In this document: piece after piece, positions 18,836 through 28,051 of the stretch
How positions within the stretch are numbered: position 1 is the stretch's first letter
Layout of the letters: every line of letters begins with the position of its first letter
Assembly: GCF_900312745.1 (NCBI RefSeq)
Contig: NZ_OMPD01000007.1
Location: forward strand, 254,523 to 318,522
Reading direction: 5' to 3'
From: Aquimarina sp. AU58
GTDB lineage: Bacteria > Bacteroidota > Bacteroidia > Flavobacteriales > Flavobacteriaceae
Length of the DNA: 64,000 bases
Program-made: the position numbers and the translations under genes
Notes under the pieces: model-generated
The model's input: the letters and a program-made list of their open reading frames with translations, nothing else
Told to the model about the DNA's origin: nothing
Database searches by the model: none

Positions 18836-20578
18836 TTATTGTTTCTTTAATCGCTTCTCAATTTCCTTTTCGCCTCCAGGGGTAAGAACTGCACTAGAGG
18901 TTTCTTTGATAAAGATCATACCATCATACGCTTTTTCAGGAATTATCTTTAATGTCGGAGAATAAGAATATTCAGAAACCCAAGCGGCAGATGCCGTATG
19001 CATTATCAGTTCTTTATTCAAAAAAGAATGTATTGAGTTATATTTTGGGGGTTGTTTGAAATCCAAAAAAAACATGTTTTTCTTAGACTGAACAAAATAC
19101 CAATCCAAACTGCCTTCTTTTCCTGGGTATATTTTAAAGGAGTTAACCCCTCCATGTTTTTTTTCTTTTAGTAAGTAATTTCTTGCTTGAAAACTCCCTT
19201 GATTTGTAGCAAAACCAATGGCATAATATTTTTGGTCTCCTAGATATTTTTTTAAAACGCTTCCAAGAGGTTTTTTATAGCCATTAACATAGGAATCCAC
19301 ATTTTTACTAATATGGCTATTATGTGCCCAAAGGACCATTTTGGCTTCTTGCTCTTTTTTTTGTAATACCTCTAAGACGGTTTGTGCCATATATTCATCT
19401 CGAATATTATAGCTAGTGATCTTCCGTAATTTACGATCCCCAGCTTCTACTCCTTGTATAATTTTTCTTACATCTGAAATGGTATTTTCATATTCACCCC
19501 TAGATGCAATTTCTAACGCTTTAATCTTGTTCACAACCAAATATGACAATAATACATATAACTCTTGTCGCTGTGAAGTCATATCTTTTTTGTCTTTAAT
19601 AGTTTTTAAATTATGAAATAAAGAATCTACTTTTACATTAGGTAATTGAACGTTATCCATTTTTTTGATAAAAGCGCTTACATTTTTATAAGCTGAGTCC
19701 AAACCATTGGTTTGCGTATCAATCCCTATAAATTGAACTTTTTCACCCTCTGTAACCTTCATGTTATAATCTCTCATCCATTCGATCATATCGATTACCT
19801 CCTCTGTATTCCAAACCCAAAATCCTTGAGCAGATAAAGCATCTCTGCTATTACCTTTGCCATAAAGTACATAGTCATTAATTGGTCTACACCCCACATG
19901 ACTAGCCTCAATAGCAAAGATTGTAAATCCCATTTCTTTGACCAAAAACTCCAGCATACGATGTTTCATCTGGAAGATTTCTTTAGTCCCATGACTGGTT
20001 TCACCAAGTCCTACAATTTGTACGTTTTTTAAAATGGGTTTTAAATAAGATAGGTCTGTAAGACCTGTCTCGGCTTTTACACTTTTTAAAGGTATTGATG
20101 TATTCTTTATCCAGCCAATAACACTGTCCTTTTGGGCTGCTCTAAAAGAGATTAGTTTATTGTGTTCATTTTTAGATAAGATTTTAAATTTCTCGACTGT
20201 ATAGCTTCCATTTATATTATTTATAAAATTTTGTCGAACAGAATCTTTTAGCCATTTTGAAATAAGAGGAGAAATTTTAACAGTATATATATCATTTTTC
20301 TTAATAGGTAGTTCGACAATTTCAAGACTATTTTTTCTATTGGTACCATTAAAGCCTTTTACAGTATCTTTTTTTGGTGATAATACTACAATTTGAATAT
20401 TTACATTTTTTGATTTTAAATGTAATTGTAAAAAATCACCTTTATCAAGAGGAATATCATAAGTATGAATCTCATTACCTATTAAGGTTTTTGTTTTGTT
20501 TTCCTCAAAAACCGATAATTTTTTTTGACCAAAAGCAGCTAGAGAGGAGAGTAACAATAAAAGGAACAAGCTTTTCAT
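18836..20578 (-). CDS. Erythromycin esterase family protein, secreted
   Basis: Member of the erythromycin esterase fold family; the real substrate is unknown and need not be a macrolide. Seen: signal peptide (MKSLFLLLLLSSLAAFGQ), an N-terminal beta domain of about 150 aa, then the catalytic domain starting VGLGETSHGTKEIFQMKHRML (about 190), carrying the family Glu and His residues. AIEASHVGCRPINDYV, GFWVWNTEEVIDMIEWMRDYN and WAHNSHISK are further family signatures. Its 580 aa is longer than classic EreA because of the N-terminal domain. It forms a two-gene unit with the DoxX-like gene. Confidence 0.85.
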   Translation of the reverse strand: MKSLFLLLLLSSLAAFGQKKLSVFEENKTKTLIGNEIHTYDIPLDKGDFLQLHLKSKNVNIQIVVLSPKKDTVKGFNGTNRKNSLEIVELPIKKNDIYTVKISPLISKWLKDSVRQNFINNINGSYTVEKFKILSKNEHNKLISFRAAQKDSVIGWIKNTSIPLKSVKAETGLTDLSYLKPILKNVQIVGLGETSHGTKEIFQMKHRMLEFLVKEMGFTIFAIEASHVGCRPINDYVLYGKGNSRDALSAQGFWVWNTEEVIDMIEWMRDYNMKVTEGEKVQFIGIDTQTNGLDSAYKNVSAFIKKMDNVQLPNVKVDSLFHNLKTIKDKKDMTSQRQELYVLLSYLVVNKIKALEIASRGEYENTISDVRKIIQGVEAGDRKLRKITSYNIRDEYMAQTVLEVLQKKEQEAKMVLWAHNSHISKNVDSYVNGYKKPLGSVLKKYLGDQKYYAIGFATNQGSFQARNYLLKEKKHGGVNSFKIYPGKEGSLDWYFVQSKKNMFFLDFKQPPKYNSIHSFLNKELIMHTASAAWVSEYSYSPTLKIIPEKAYDGMIFIKETSSAVLTPGGEKEIEKRLKKQ

Positions 20579-20650
20579 ATAGACATGTTATTATTTCAAA
20601 ACTAAAAAATGATTTTCAAATTAATAAGAATCAAAGTGACTAATATAGAA

Positions 20651-21793
20651 TCAATTATCTACTTTTTCCTCTGGTAGTTTAATATCGTTTTCTTCTTCTG
20701 GGATTCGTTTTTTTAGCATTAAAATTTGTCCTAAATGACTCGATTGATGTTCCATAACATGAAACCAGGCAAAATGATTATTCATAGAGGAACCTGGACG
20801 TATTTGTTCTAACCATTCATCATTACGTTTAGCTAGTTCTTCTAACGTTTTTTTTCGTACTTCTTTATATATATTCAGATAATATTCTATGGGTTTTCCT
20901 TTAAATTTTTCGCGAGCTTCTTTTCCAAGATCAAGACCCAATTGCCATTTTTCTTTTTCCTCTTTGTTAAATCCCCGGTTCTCAAAAGTAAACACTTGGT
21001 AATATGCCTCTGCAGCTGCTAAGTGCATCACTAAGGCACCAATCCTATTCGCTTTTTCGTCTAATAAGTGATCTGTTTCTCTAACATCTAAGTTTTGAAC
21101 AGCAGATTCTACGCGTTTACTTAGATTATTTAGCATAGCAACTAATGTTCCTACCTGTGGTGTATATCCTTCTTCTGTATTTATTATGGCACCATTTTTA
21201 ATACCTTTTCCTTCAAACATTAGACTAAAAGAATCATCATTGGTTCTTTTTTTAGAATATACGCTAAATTCTCTAACAAAAATTTCTTTATTTTTGCCGA
21301 TACCACGTCTCCATCCGGGAATTCTTTCATCTTTAACTTGATTTTCGAATCGTGCATTGTCTACAGTAATTTTTTCATATTGCCCCTTTTCATTCTGGAT
21401 AGATAATTCAAAATCATCAAAATAGAATTTACCATTATATACACATATTCCTCCAAAATTAAGTGTCTTGGCATGTTCATCCATTTCTCCTTCTATAGTA
21501 TAAACATCCCACTGATTAGATGTAATAGGCCTATCCATCATATTATCAAAAAAACCTGATTCTCCATTAGTATTATCAACCCGTATCCATAGGCCAGCCA
21601 TTCCATCTTTTCCTTCGGTATTTACTCTTACAGAAGCTTGTAGTTTAAACTTGGTCTTTTTATTTGTTTTAACTTTAATTGATTGGGTAAAAGATGTCCA
21701 ACTTTGAGATACTTTTTTAGTCTGCGATATTGCTATAGTACTCGATATAAAAATTAGAGCAACAACAATGGTTTTAAGAGTTTTTGAAAACAT
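20651..21793 (-). CDS. Secreted protein with C-terminal DinB-like four-helix domain
   Basis: Function unknown. Seen: signal peptide (about 1-23), a beta-rich jelly-roll-like domain (25-150, with MAGLWIRVDNTNGESGFFDNM resembling carbohydrate-binding folds), then from about 215 a DinB/YfiT-like helical bundle. The bundle has spaced histidines in ETDHLLD, ALVMHLAAAEAYY and WFHVMEHQSSHLGQI that could bind a metal ion. DinB domains are usually cytoplasmic, so this exported fusion is less common. It lies between the S9 peptidase and the esterase genes, all on the minus strand. Confidence 0.7.
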   Translation of the reverse strand: MFSKTLKTIVVALIFISSTIAISQTKKVSQSWTSFTQSIKVKTNKKTKFKLQASVRVNTEGKDGMAGLWIRVDNTNGESGFFDNMMDRPITSNQWDVYTIEGEMDEHAKTLNFGGICVYNGKFYFDDFELSIQNEKGQYEKITVDNARFENQVKDERIPGWRRGIGKNKEIFVREFSVYSKKRTNDDSFSLMFEGKGIKNGAIINTEEGYTPQVGTLVAMLNNLSKRVESAVQNLDVRETDHLLDEKANRIGALVMHLAAAEAYYQVFTFENRGFNKEEKEKWQLGLDLGKEAREKFKGKPIEYYLNIYKEVRKKTLEELAKRNDEWLEQIRPGSSMNNHFAWFHVMEHQSSHLGQILMLKKRIPEEENDIKLPEEKVDN

Positions 21794-21833
21794 TATTATG
21801 AGTTGAAATGTGTATAGAAATTAATATTGATGA

Positions 21834-24074
21834 TTATTCTTTAGGCTGATAATCTGGGTGACCGGTTTGCCAAAGAGCAAAAGAATAATAATCCGCGAAT
21901 TTTTGATACGTTTTTAATTTATTACCTCGTACACTATGTCCAGATTCAAAGTCTATAGAAAATAAGACTGGATTATTGGATATATTAGCTTCTTGAAGTC
22001 TAGCTATAAATTTTCCCGGACTCCAAGCTGCAACTCTGGAATCTTTATATCCAGAAATTATTAGAACCGCAGGATAATTGACGTTATCTTTAATTTGATG
22101 ATAAGAATCCATTTCTAAAAGTGCTCTAAATTCGATAGAATCTTTAACGGTTCCAAATTCTTTCACACTATTTAATCCATTAGTTGTAATTTCAGACCGA
22201 ATCATATTCATAGCAGGAACATCACCAATAGCCGCTTTAAATAAATCAGGGCGTTCTGTTATAGCTCTCCCCATCATAATTCCTCCTGCACTACTACCCA
22301 TAATAACTGTCTTACTAGGAGAAGTATACCCTTTTTCAATCAAATATTCTGTACATGCAATAACATCTTTCCAGGTATTAGGTTTGGTAGTTTTAAGGCC
22401 ACCTTCATACCAATCATTTCCTTTTTCACTTCCTCCTCTTACATGGGCATATACTACAATCCCTCCTTCTTTTAACCATGTAAGTATTGATGAGCGAAAA
22501 GCTGGTTTCATGGATAACCCATAAGAACCATAACCCCTTATTAATGTTGGATTTAACCCATTCATCTCAATATTTGCATTATGTATTATAGATAAAGGAA
22601 CCATTACCCCATCATGAGATTCAACTTCTATTTCTTTTATTTTTATATCTTTAAAATTGTCTCCAATATTATTAGGTAATAAGTCATCAGGGATGAATTT
22701 ATTTTTACTATGAGTATATAGATATTTTTTTATGGGATTAGCCCACCCAGTAGTAATTACTTTTAAGTATTTGCTATGCAATCCACTTGAGTTTATAACA
22801 ATTCTTCCAGAAACTTGGGGTAGTTCAATTTCAGTTTCTTTACCATCCCCAAAATGAAATAATTTCGCAACAACTCCATTCTTTAGAGTGACATAAAATA
22901 ATCCATCTTTAGTAAATTCAAAATCTGTAATAACTTGATCTCTTTTTTCTGGGACTATTGTTATAGGATTTGAAAAATTTGGATTAGTAATTGATGTCTT
23001 GCAAATTTTAAAATTGGAAGCTCCTTTTGCTGTCAAATATATTAATGAATCATTTTTATGTAGATACCTTTTTATCTTTTCCTGTTTAGTAAACAATAGT
23101 TTCCAATTTACTTTTGTAGAAGTAATATCTTTAAGGTTCGAATAGTAAGTATCTTCATAAGGATTAGCACCTGACACTACACCAAATAAGTAGGGATCTG
23201 TTCTATTATAACAAGATACTAACGGAAAATCTTCTGCTTTTATAGATACATTAGGATGGGTAGATTTAGAAAATATTTTTTTTAATCCTTTATTTTGAGT
23301 TTTATCATTAATGATATATAATACAGATGTTGTATTATGAAAATATGAGGGGTCATTATTCTTAAATAAAGGGACGTGCTGATAGATAAACCCCGAATTA
23401 TCTGGTAACCAATCGATACCATTAAGAGACATTGGAGCAGCATTTACTGTTATATTATAAATTTTCTCTTTTGTTAATAAGTTAATGAGCATCAGTTCAG
23501 AGATTTCCTCACCTTTTTTAGACAAGCTGATCACAATTTGATTTCCATCCCAATCTGGACTAATATAATTAATTCTATATTTATTTCCAGAGTCACTTTT
23601 GTATGTAATAGGATCAAACAATAGAGAATCTTTAGCATTAAAATTTAGACGGTAATACAGTTTGCTATAATTTTCTTCAGGTTTTTGTTTTAAGAAAAAA
23701 TACTTACCATTTTCTCTACTAATTTTTCTAGAAATACTTATTTTTCTTTTTTTTTCGTATTCCTTTTGTATAGCAATCAATTTCTCTCTTCCATTATTAA
23801 TTTTCCCCAGTATACTATCTGTTAAATTGTTTTGATCATGCAGCCATTTAACAACACTTGAGTCTTCCAAATTTTCCATATTTCTATATGGATCTGTAAT
23901 CTTAGTCCCATGATAATCAACAACAATCGATTCTTTTTCTATTTGAGGATATTCATAATTTTTTACTTTACCACAAGAGAAAAAAGAGCCATAAATAAAA
24001 ATAAACGGTAACATATAACTGTAAGCTTTTTTATAAAGAAAAAGTTTAGATATTTTTATGTTTTTTAGCATCAT
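21834..24074 (-). CDS. S9A prolyl oligopeptidase family lipoprotein
   Basis: Serine peptidase that cuts short peptides, typically after proline; here lipid-anchored in the cell envelope. Seen: N-terminal hydrophobic stretch with lipobox (GSFFSC, about Cys33), an opening YPQIEKESIVVDYHGTKITDPYRNME typical of S9A enzymes, a seven-bladed propeller (about 80-480) and a C-terminal alpha/beta-hydrolase. The triad is Ser in GSSAGGIMMGR, Asp in YKDSRV and His in ESGHSV. Its 746 aa is normal. Two ATG codons are adjacent (24074 and 24071). It lies 62 bp downstream of the GG-leader peptide gene on the same strand, which makes a peptide substrate from that gene an attractive but untested idea. Confidence 0.9.
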   Translation of the reverse strand: MMLKNIKISKLFLYKKAYSYMLPFIFIYGSFFSCGKVKNYEYPQIEKESIVVDYHGTKITDPYRNMENLEDSSVVKWLHDQNNLTDSILGKINNGREKLIAIQKEYEKKRKISISRKISRENGKYFFLKQKPEENYSKLYYRLNFNAKDSLLFDPITYKSDSGNKYRINYISPDWDGNQIVISLSKKGEEISELMLINLLTKEKIYNITVNAAPMSLNGIDWLPDNSGFIYQHVPLFKNNDPSYFHNTTSVLYIINDKTQNKGLKKIFSKSTHPNVSIKAEDFPLVSCYNRTDPYLFGVVSGANPYEDTYYSNLKDITSTKVNWKLLFTKQEKIKRYLHKNDSLIYLTAKGASNFKICKTSITNPNFSNPITIVPEKRDQVITDFEFTKDGLFYVTLKNGVVAKLFHFGDGKETEIELPQVSGRIVINSSGLHSKYLKVITTGWANPIKKYLYTHSKNKFIPDDLLPNNIGDNFKDIKIKEIEVESHDGVMVPLSIIHNANIEMNGLNPTLIRGYGSYGLSMKPAFRSSILTWLKEGGIVVYAHVRGGSEKGNDWYEGGLKTTKPNTWKDVIACTEYLIEKGYTSPSKTVIMGSSAGGIMMGRAITERPDLFKAAIGDVPAMNMIRSEITTNGLNSVKEFGTVKDSIEFRALLEMDSYHQIKDNVNYPAVLIISGYKDSRVAAWSPGKFIARLQEANISNNPVLFSIDFESGHSVRGNKLKTYQKFADYYSFALWQTGHPDYQPKE

Positions 24075-24136
24075 TGGATATTTTTATGATTATACTTTAA
24101 AACTTATATTTTTCAATGGAAGTAAATTAGGCTGAC

Positions 24137-24283
24137 TTAGCAATTAGCTGATTTACACAACTCAGTACATCCTTCTATTTCACTGTTACAAGTTTTTGAG
24201 CCTCCTTTAATTTTTATTAAATTGTCAATCTTTGTGATTTGCAACTTCTTAATAGTTAATTTTTTTTTTGCTGGATTTTTCAT
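24137..24283 (-). CDS. Double-glycine leader peptide, Cys-rich core (putative RiPP precursor)
   Basis: A 48-codon gene read directly from the minus strand: ATG at 24283, TAA ending at 24137. The leader MKNPAKKKLTIKKLQITKID runs into NLIKIKGG (Gly27-Gly28). It has the Lys/Leu/Ile periodicity of Bacteroidota GG-leader natural-product precursors, including those annotated as class I lanthipeptides. The 20-residue core after GG holds four Cys (32, 39, 43, 48), three Ser and two Thr. It could give disulfides, thioether rings or another modification; no LanB/LanC is in the window. It sits between the S9 peptidase gene and the TPR/AraC regulator gene, all on the minus strand. A C39-peptidase exporter able to cut GG leaders is encoded at 34896-37100. 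Confidence 0.75.
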   Translation of the reverse strand: MKNPAKKKLTIKKLQITKIDNLIKIKGGSKTCNSEIEGCTELCKSANC

Positions 24284-24410
24284 AATTTTTGATTTATTAT
24301 TCTTAATCAAACTTCTTAATAAATTTCTATTTAAGAGAATATTTTTATCAAAAAAGTTAAACTAGATATCGTGATTCAAGAATCAAGACACACAATAATC
24401 TGAAAATCAA

Positions 24411-26117
24411 TTATTTAGTTATTTTATTTATATAATAAGAAGGAGAGATACCATGAACTTTATAAAAAGATTTAGAAAACGATTCTGATTTATTAAAACC
24501 TATTTCTCTCGCAATAGCTTGAAGTGTATAATTCCTTAGTTTACCATCACTTTGTAACTTTTGGGTAACATAATGAATTCTAAGTTCATTAATATATAAA
24601 ACAAAACTTTTCTTTTTATAATGATTTACCACTTTAGATATATACTTAGAATTTGTATTAAAATCATTAGCCAATTTACTTATTGTAATGTTAGCCACTA
24701 AATAATCATGATTTTCTTCAAATTTAGCTAATTGTTCAATTATTGAATTGAGAATACCTTCAGAAATGCCAATATCCGTCTCTATTTTTATATTATTTAC
24801 ATTAAGAGTTTTGTTCTTCTTTTCAGATAAATTATGAAGAATATTATTATATCTTTTTTTATAAACAAGTTGTCTTGAATAAGTATAAACAAACAAACAT
24901 AATATTAAAATACCTATAATAATAACAATCCATAAACCATACTGAGTTTTTCTCTTATCTTTTGTTAGAATTTCTATTAATTCTTTCTGATCTCTTAGCA
25001 ATATTGGTGTATCGTATTCTTTTACAATTACATTTGTAAGAGATTTATAATTTTGATATAGAATACTATCATAGCTAAGGAGTTTTTTTATATATAATAA
25101 CTGTTTATCTTTTTCTTTCTTTTTTTTAAAATGATTAATTAACATTTCATAACCCACTCGAGATTCTATAGATGTGAATTTTGTTTTCTGCAAATACCGA
25201 TCAAGTTTCTGAAGACAATGTAATGATTTGATAGGTTTGTTAAGTTCTTTAAATATTTTTCCTTGACACAAATACCCATTGACTATAAAATCTTGAACTA
25301 CAATATATTTATTCTTTTCTATGAATGGTAAAGCTTTTTGAATACTATCTAAAGCTTCATTATATTTTTTTTGATCACATAAGTTTATCCCTTGATTAAG
25401 AACCCCATAATAATAATTAATTTCAAACTTATTAATTGACACATCAATTGCTTTTTTATTATAGTAAGAAGCAGAGTCATTTTGTTTTAATTTTCTATAT
25501 GAATTTGCCAAAGCTAATAGTGTATTAACTTTTCTCGGACTAACAAAATCCATTGAGTTTTCAAATTTCAGAACTTCTTTAAAAATTTTTATAACTTCTT
25601 TGTCCTCTCCAACTTTTGATTTCAAACGCCCTATATTATGCTTTGTAATATAATAAAACGTTTCATGATTATTTCTTTTAGCGTATTCTAATGCTTTTAG
25701 ATAATTCTCCAGTGCTTTTGTATAATAACCATGGGTATAATACAATCCACCTAAGTTAGAATAGGACACCGTTGGATATTTGCTATCGTTTAAATTTTCA
25801 CTAACTGTGATTGAACTGTCTAAATAAGCAATTCTCACAGGTAAATTATTAAAATAATTAAATGAAACTAACCGATATCCACGAGCTAGTTCTAAAATAT
25901 TGTTTTCTTCTTTTGCTTTTGCAAGAATACTATTTGAATAGATAGCTTTATATAATGAATCTTTAAGTGTAGAACTCAAGCGCGAGACAAGTAATTCTTT
26001 ATACGTTTTATGTTTTAAAGAATCGGGTATTTTAAATTTACTTTTTTCTTGACAAAAAAGTAATCCAATAAAAAAGAAACAAAATATGAATAATATATTT
26101 CGAGTTATAATTTTCAT
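24411..26117 (-). CDS. Transmembrane TPR-AraC family transcriptional regulator
   Basis: One-component sensor-regulator. Seen: signal sequence/N-terminal segment (MKIITRNILFIFCFFFIGLLFC), about seven tetratricopeptide-like helical repeats in the exported half (45-350, e.g. SYSNLGGLYYTHGYYTKALENYLKALEYA), one transmembrane segment at about 392-412 (GLWIVIIIGILILCLFVYTY), and a cytoplasmic C-terminus with an AraC-type double HTH (475-568; TISKLANDFNTNSKYISKVV and LQAIAREIGFNKSESFSKSF). This architecture is frequent in Flavobacteriia, sometimes beside small GG-leader peptides. The gene is upstream of the GG peptide gene on the same strand (127-bp gap). A periplasmic peptide ligand is inference. 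Confidence 0.88.
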   Translation of the reverse strand: MKIITRNILFIFCFFFIGLLFCQEKSKFKIPDSLKHKTYKELLVSRLSSTLKDSLYKAIYSNSILAKAKEENNILELARGYRLVSFNYFNNLPVRIAYLDSSITVSENLNDSKYPTVSYSNLGGLYYTHGYYTKALENYLKALEYAKRNNHETFYYITKHNIGRLKSKVGEDKEVIKIFKEVLKFENSMDFVSPRKVNTLLALANSYRKLKQNDSASYYNKKAIDVSINKFEINYYYGVLNQGINLCDQKKYNEALDSIQKALPFIEKNKYIVVQDFIVNGYLCQGKIFKELNKPIKSLHCLQKLDRYLQKTKFTSIESRVGYEMLINHFKKKKEKDKQLLYIKKLLSYDSILYQNYKSLTNVIVKEYDTPILLRDQKELIEILTKDKRKTQYGLWIVIIIGILILCLFVYTYSRQLVYKKRYNNILHNLSEKKNKTLNVNNIKIETDIGISEGILNSIIEQLAKFEENHDYLVANITISKLANDFNTNSKYISKVVNHYKKKSFVLYINELRIHYVTQKLQSDGKLRNYTLQAIAREIGFNKSESFSKSFYKVHGISPSYYINKITK

Positions 26118-26150
26118 AACAAAGCCTGTATCTCAGTACTAGTTTTATAT

Positions 26151-26157
26151 CAAAGTA
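26151..26157 (-). promoter_or_regulatory. Candidate -7 box for the TPR-AraC regulator
   Basis: The minus strand reads TACTTTG, the same near-consensus form seen before susC and the C39 exporter gene, 34 bp upstream of the regulator start codon. Confidence 0.35.
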
Positions 26158-26423
26158 GTATTAATTAAAAATGCATTTAGAATTTTCTTTTTCAACTTTA
26201 TTTAGCACCTCAATCCATATTCATTAAAAATCAAATATACTACTTTTCGGTTTTTGATTAGATTAAATCGAAACAATATTTAAACTCTGACAATCAGTTA
26301 ATTAAAAAATATTTAATAATCGCTATTCATGAATTCAGTATTCGTAATTCATGAATGACTAGATACTCCTCTTGCACTAACGTAATTCTCCCCGTTATAT
26401 TTGACTCAACAAAAACAACCAAC

Positions 26424-26678
26424 ATGGATTCTTCAGCATATAACAGTAAACACCGGTTTATGTCCGATATCTTAAAAACGTTACACCTTACTATGGATAC
26501 TTTTATATATAACCTTGCAAATCATAGCCCATATGAGATGCTACTTTATCGATGGATTAATAAACTCTATACCAAAGGGATATCTAGTGAAGAAGCTATA
26601 CAACTCATCTATAAGGCACGTAACATACTATTACTTAACCCCAAAAATAGTTGGTGTAGCCCCCCAATTTTATCATAA
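26424..26678 (+). CDS. Small hypothetical protein
   Basis: I do not recognise this 84-aa product. The frame extends to 26355, but the ATG at 26424 (MDSSAYNSKHRFMSDILKTL) follows an AC-rich leader like those of other genes here and is preferred. The product looks helical and slightly basic, with no signal peptide or cysteine motif. It opens the accessory region and is followed 11 bp later by another small frame. Either could be a remnant of a larger gene. Confidence 0.35.
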   Translation: MDSSAYNSKHRFMSDILKTLHLTMDTFIYNLANHSPYEMLLYRWINKLYTKGISSEEAIQLIYKARNILLLNPKNSWCSPPILS

Positions 26679-26689
26679 ACCACCTACTT

Positions 26690-26914
26690 ATGTTTATGTA
26701 TTATAACCAACTATGTACTACACAAAAAGATTTGGTACACCGTAAAATAATAACAAGAACAAAAGCTTCCCAAGAGATCGTATGTAAGGTACTTGAGCAT
26801 ATTAACCCTGTATTAAAAATAATAGACCAGGATGTACTTATGATGTACTATATGATGAGTAAAATAGAGCAGAGAATACAGGAAGAATTACGAATTACGA
26901 ATTACGAATTATGA
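26690..26914 (+). CDS. Small hypothetical protein
   Basis: A 74-aa helical product that I do not recognise (TQKDLVHRKIITRTKASQEI in its first half). Its last codons run through a tandem 7-bp repeat (GAATTAC), which gives the tail ELRITNYEL, so the C-terminus may have been altered by the repeat. It could be a partner of the preceding small gene or a degenerate fragment. Confidence 0.3.
   Translation: MFMYYNQLCTTQKDLVHRKIITRTKASQEIVCKVLEHINPVLKIIDQDVLMMYYMMSKIEQRIQEELRITNYEL
26885..26912 (+). repeat. Tandem 7-bp repeat, four units
   Basis: Three exact GAATTAC units followed by GAATTAT. Such runs are prone to slippage. It overlaps the 3' end of the small frame at 26690-26914. Confidence 0.8.
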
Positions 26915-26927
26915 AGTGTAAAAGTGA

Positions 26928-27000
26928 AAAATATCGAATACTGAATAATGTCACACTGAGCCCTTCGATAAACTCAGGACAGGCCTGTCGAAGTGGATTG
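26928..27000 (+). repeat. 73-bp direct repeat, copy 1
   Basis: Matches 28496-28568 at all but one position (A for G in CTTCGATAAACTC). It begins AAAATATCGAATACTG and includes GTCACACTGAGCCCTTCG. The two copies bracket a 1.5-kb segment with two genes and a tandem array. Confidence 0.9.
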
Positions 27001-27024
27001 AAATGTGAAAGGAGTCGGGTGTCG

Positions 27025-27271
27025 GCCCTTCGACAGGCTCAGGGTGACGGAATGTAGAAGTCAGGGGTTGGATGACTGGGGCTGGAAGCTAAGAAATAAA
27101 AAAGAAAAAGGTAGGAGTAATTTATATAGCTAAGCATGGTTGAGTTTGTGTAAATCCCATTTTTAATTGCTCCTACTTCTTTTTCTATAATGTAAAACTG
27201 CAAAATGATAAATGAAAACACTCGGGAGTCGGAAGTCAGCCCTTCGACAGGCTCAGGGTGACGGAATGTAG
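27025..27271 (+). repeat. Paired 33-bp repeats (CTTCGACAGGCTCAG family)
   Basis: Two identical 33-bp strings at 27025-27057 and 27239-27271, each starting GCCCTTCGACAGGCTCAGGG and ending GGAATGTAG, about 214 bp apart. They belong to the intergenic family found across this window. Confidence 0.85.
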
Positions 27272-27374
27272 GAGTCAGAAGTCAACACCTTGAACATAAG
27301 ATACCGGACATCAAGCATCAGACATCAGACTTCGGACAACAAAAAACAATCAACAAAATACAAACAACAAAACA

Positions 27375-27854
27375 ATGAGAAACATCATTCAAGATTTATT
27401 AACACAAGAAGAAAGAGATCAGGCAGGGCAATTAGTAGCACAACTAGAAGCTATGTTTACCAATAAACTAGCGGCCCTAACCGAAAAAGAACGAGGGAGC
27501 TACAAGGCCATTAATGAGACCAATAAACTATTTGTAAATAAGGTTTGGGACTATCGCCAAAACAGTAGTACGCTTAGTTCTCCCGATGTAGACTGGGAAG
27601 AGTTTGAAAAAGATTATAAAGCTCGTGTATTTGCAGAAAACCTATTGGGTCGTTTAGAAAGCCTGGCCTATCGATTAGAAAGTACCAAAATCCTACATGA
27701 TTATGATAATTACCAGGATGCACTTAATGATTATGCGTATTCACAATATAGTAAAGGAGCAGGAAAACCCGGGTTTACCGAAAAAGTAGCTGAACTGAAG
27801 CAGTTTTTTAACCGTACCAGAAGTATCCCAAAGTCAGACAATACAGAAGAATAG
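27375..27854 (+). CDS. Hypothetical helical protein of a flavobacterial accessory family
   Basis: A 159-aa soluble protein with no signal peptide, rich in Glu, Lys and Leu and probably all-helical with coiled-coil potential (residues 5-50 and 85-110). I have the impression that similar proteins occur in Kordia and Aquimarina, but I can name no function. KILHDYDNYQDALNDYAYSQY at about 105-125 is a likely conserved core. It lies inside the segment bounded by 73-bp repeats, upstream of the 21-bp tandem array and the small HTH gene, and may act with the latter. Confidence 0.7.
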   Translation: MRNIIQDLLTQEERDQAGQLVAQLEAMFTNKLAALTEKERGSYKAINETNKLFVNKVWDYRQNSSTLSSPDVDWEEFEKDYKARVFAENLLGRLESLAYRLESTKILHDYDNYQDALNDYAYSQYSKGAGKPGFTEKVAELKQFFNRTRSIPKSDNTEE

Positions 27855-27904
27855 GTAAAAAAGACCTTCTGATGGGTCAAAAAGACGTTCCATTAGACAC
27901 TGGC

Positions 27905-28051
27905 GTCTCAAATTTAGGGATTGGGGTCCCAAAATTGGGTGTCGTACCTCTAATTTTAGAGAACAGAGGCTCAAATTTAGACTACAGGGTCTCAAAATTG
28001 GCCCTCGAAAGTCTAAATTTTCATCAAAAAGGTCCAACAGAAGGTCAAAAA
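27905..28051 (+). repeat. 21-bp tandem array, six to seven units
   Basis: Units start at 27905, 27926, 27947, 27968, 27989 and 28010, with a weaker seventh at 28031. Each has a core like CTCAAATTTAG, itself close to palindromic. The period of 21 bp is two helical turns. Further palindromic AAATTT-centred strings follow out of phase at 28093-28110 (GGGTTCAAATTTTAACCC) and 28115-28150. A 72-codon frame (27872-28090) translates the array as a heptad repeat (VSNLxxx), but the opposite strand is also open, as expected when the period is a multiple of three. Confidence 0.8.

Larger units (their letters stand above)
26915..27374. other. Repeat-rich intergenic region
   Basis: Holds one copy of a 73-bp direct repeat (26928-27000) and two exact copies of a 33-bp string (27025-27057 and 27239-27271) around the core CTTCGACAGGCTCAGG. 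The leader before 27375 is purine/AC-rich (repeated CAGACATCAGAC-like strings) and resembles the DNA at 28660-28720. No gene is seen. Confidence 0.7.

Noticed and set aside
18836..20578. Macrolide resistance gene
   Set aside because: The erythromycin-esterase fold is shared by many chromosomal proteins of unknown substrate; nothing here points to antibiotic inactivation.
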